Part shown: piece by piece, positions 6,080-7,419 of the stretch
How the letters are laid out: every line of letters begins with the position of its first letter
Numbering within the stretch: position 1 is the stretch's first letter
Assembly (NCBI GenBank): GCA_030592245.1
Contig: JAUVJV010000099.1
Location: forward strand, 1 to 7,419
DNA: 7,419 nt
Source: Candidatus Eiseniibacteriota bacterium
GTDB taxonomy: Bacteria > Arandabacterota > Arandabacteria > Arandabacterales > Arandabacteraceae
Direction: 5' to 3'
Program-made: the position numbers and the translations under genes
Notes under the pieces: model-generated
What the model was told of the DNA's origin: nothing
Database searches by the model: none
The model's input: the letters and a program-made list of their open reading frames with translations, nothing else

Positions 6080-6949
6080 TCAGAAGTCCAGCGTCAGTGC
6101 CAGACGGTAAATGTTGCCGGGGCGCCTGGCTGAGATCAGCGAAGCATCGATGGTGAGCCAGTCGATCTTCAGCCCCAGCCCGGCAGTCGCCTTGCTCCTG
6201 TGAAGCCCGGTCCTCAAGGCAAATACATCGAAGAACCATATCTCGGTGCCGAGATTGTAACTCGTCTTTCCATCCAGATAACCGGCCGCGCCGTGGGCCC
6301 TTCGGATCTCGCCCGTTAAGAGGACCACTTCCCTGATGGTGTATCTTCCACCGACCCTGAGCTCCCGGTAGATCGGGTCCGGATCCTCGGTGGTCTCTAT
6401 GAGCTTAAGCTCGGGCTCGCCCAGGTTGCGCATCACGCAGCCAAGGGCCCATTTCGGATTGGCGTAGAGCACTCCGATATCGAACGCATACCCGGTATCA
6501 TCCCCAAGGAAACTGGGATCAGTGTAGTATTCATAGCCCGGCGCCGAGACCCTGTAAACTCTGAGCGCTCCGCCAACGGCCAGGCGCCTCTCAAGGAAAG
6601 ACCGGCCGCCTCCTAAGACGAAAGTGTTTTCAGAATAGACGTCTTCGACCGCCGAGCGGGTCCATCCGAATCCCACACCGGTTTTTTCCCATCCCCCGTA
6701 ATTGAGGGAGATACAGTCCTCGCTCAGCCCGCTGACCGAGAAGAGCTTTGTCCTCATGCCGGTGAACTTGAAACCGCCGGCTAAGGCGCTGCCCGCGGGG
6801 TTCCACATGATGGCGGTCGCATCATCGGCGACGGCGGTGAACGCTCCGCCCATCGCCATCGCCCTGGCCCCCTCCTCGATGCTAACGAAGCCCGCGGACG
6901 CGGACCCGGCGAGGATGATGATCAAAACCAGGCTTAAGCCAAACCGCAT
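6080..6949 (-). CDS. PorV/UPF0164-family outer-membrane protein
   Basis: This 289-residue barrel protein has a clean signal peptide (MRFGL, a hydrophobic run, GSASA, cleavage after residue 19). Directly after it comes the hallmark of the PorV/PorQ/UPF0164 group, a FadL-like barrel family: GARAMAMGGAF (27-37), then ADDATAIMWNPAG (41-53). A later motif, DIGVLY...WALG...RNLGEP (157-179), and the terminal LALTLDF with C-terminal Phe also fit. In Bacteroidetes PorV shuttles type IX secretion cargo, but many FCB-group genomes carry such proteins without an evident T9SS, so a secretion role here is only possible. The upstream gene encodes a FlgD-Ig/T9SS-type C-terminal domain, a frequent neighbour. 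The ATG at 6949 is preceded by AGGAG at 6-base spacing and gives the ideal signal peptide; a GTG at 6973 would overlap the previous stop but adds eight residues with no good ribosome site. Confidence 0.85.
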   Translation of the reverse strand: MRFGLSLVLIIILAGSASAGFVSIEEGARAMAMGGAFTAVADDATAIMWNPAGSALAGGFKFTGMRTKLFSVSGLSEDCISLNYGGWEKTGVGFGWTRSAVEDVYSENTFVLGGGRSFLERRLAVGGALRVYRVSAPGYEYYTDPSFLGDDTGYAFDIGVLYANPKWALGCVMRNLGEPELKLIETTEDPDPIYRELRVGGRYTIREVVLLTGEIRRAHGAAGYLDGKTSYNLGTEIWFFDVFALRTGLHRSKATAGLGLKIDWLTIDASLISARRPGNIYRLALTLDF

Positions 6950-6955
6950 TGCTTT

Positions 6956-6960
6956 CTCCT
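6956..6960 (-). promoter_or_regulatory. Ribosome binding site for the PorV-like gene
   Basis: AGGAG is 6 bases before ATG 6949. It decides between this start and the upstream in-frame GTG at 6973, which has no comparable site. Confidence 0.7.
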
Positions 6961-6972
6961 GCACTATTGCCA

Positions 6973-7419
6973 CTACCTTATTACCACTATCGAGATATTG
7001 TCCCGCTCATTAAACGGGGACACCTTGAAACGCACTTCCAGCCTTGCGATATATATGCCATATGGCACGGGCCGGCCTTCGTCGTCCTTGCCGTCCCAGA
7101 TGATCTCAAAGGAGTTTCTGCCGGTGAGCGTCAGTCCCTGCTGCCAGGTGATGGTTCGAACCTCTTCACCCGAGATGTCGTAGATTTCCACGGTAACCCA
7201 GTCCGCATCGCGGGCCAGATAGAAACCGATGCGGGTGAAATCGTAGAGGTCATCGCCATTGGGTGAGAACGGGTTGGGCTCGGCCATCACGCCCGAGAGC
7301 CCCTCGCTCAGGCTATAGGAGAGCCGGGTGTCGGTAAAGAGCGAATAGGTGCCCACGGTGGCGAGGTCCGCCGCGATGGCATTGCCGAGCTCATTGACCT
7401 TGCCATACAGGGTCACCCA
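6973..7419 (-). CDS. C-terminal part of a secreted protein with a FlgD-Ig/T9SS-type terminal domain (partial)
   Basis: Only the last 148 residues are present; the gene begins beyond the right edge. Residues 1-30 look like the end of another beta-sandwich domain (LATVGTYSLFTD, a common exit motif in surface proteins of the FCB group). About 46-148 is a FlgD-Ig-like domain: EPNPFSPNGDD (47-57), VEIYDISGEEVRTI (77-90), WDGKDDEGRPVPYGIY (108-123), then ARLEV and a final strand ISIVVIR. Such domains close large exported or surface proteins; in Bacteroidetes the related type A domain is the T9SS sorting signal. It is not flagellar FlgD itself, because the preceding sequence does not match a hook-cap protein and there are no flagellar neighbours. 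Its TAG stop lies 23 bases before the ATG of the PorV-like gene. The function of the missing N-terminal part, and hence of the whole protein, is unknown. Confidence 0.8.
   Translation of the reverse strand, partial: WVTLYGKVNELGNAIAADLATVGTYSLFTDTRLSYSLSEGLSGVMAEPNPFSPNGDDLYDFTRIGFYLARDADWVTVEIYDISGEEVRTITWQQGLTLTGRNSFEIIWDGKDDEGRPVPYGIYIARLEVRFKVSPFNERDNISIVVIR

Noticed and set aside
6973..7419. Flagellar hook-cap protein FlgD
   Set aside because: Only the Ig-like domain matches; the N-terminal neighbour sequence and gene context are not flagellar.
1..7419. Promoters, terminators, tRNAs, CRISPR arrays or mobile elements
   Set aside because: Intergenic gaps are at most about 30 bases, and I saw no hairpin with a T-run, tRNA-like fold, spaced repeat array or transposase.

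Overview
All seven supported genes are on the minus strand, packed head to tail with gaps of 0 to about 30 bases or short overlaps, so the window reads as one stretch of an operon transcribed from right to left. GC content is high by eye. Every complete non-permease gene starts with a Sec-type or lipoprotein signal, and two or three products end like outer-membrane beta-barrels, so the host is a diderm (Gram-negative) bacterium. A PorV/UPF0164-type barrel, a FlgD-like C-terminal surface domain and unusual glycan-binding barrels together suggest a member of the FCB superphylum or a related candidate phylum. That placement is inference; nothing here fixes a taxon.

In transcription order (right to left): (1) the C-terminal 148 residues of a secreted protein ending in a FlgD-Ig/T9SS-type domain; (2) a PorV/UPF0164-family outer-membrane protein; (3) a 492-residue predicted beta-barrel started by TTG; (4) a 704-residue protein with an N-terminal CBM48/AMPK-beta-type glycogen-binding domain followed by a beta-barrel; (5) a lipoprotein with two further CBM48 domains; (6) a MalF-type ABC sugar permease; (7) a MalG-type ABC sugar permease cut by the left edge.

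The simplest working model is an uptake route for an alpha-glucan or its oligosaccharides. CBM48 domains on a barrel and on a lipoprotein would hold the glycan at the outer membrane, the barrel(s) would pass it through, and the MalFG-like permeases would carry it across the inner membrane. It resembles SusCD or LamB/MalEFGK in logic but shows none of the Sus or LamB components. No solute-binding protein, ATPase, TonB-dependent receptor or glycoside hydrolase lies inside the window, so the substrate and the completeness of the system are unproven.

There is no gene-free stretch over 300 bases. I see no tRNA, rRNA, CRISPR array, insertion sequence, convincing promoter or terminator.
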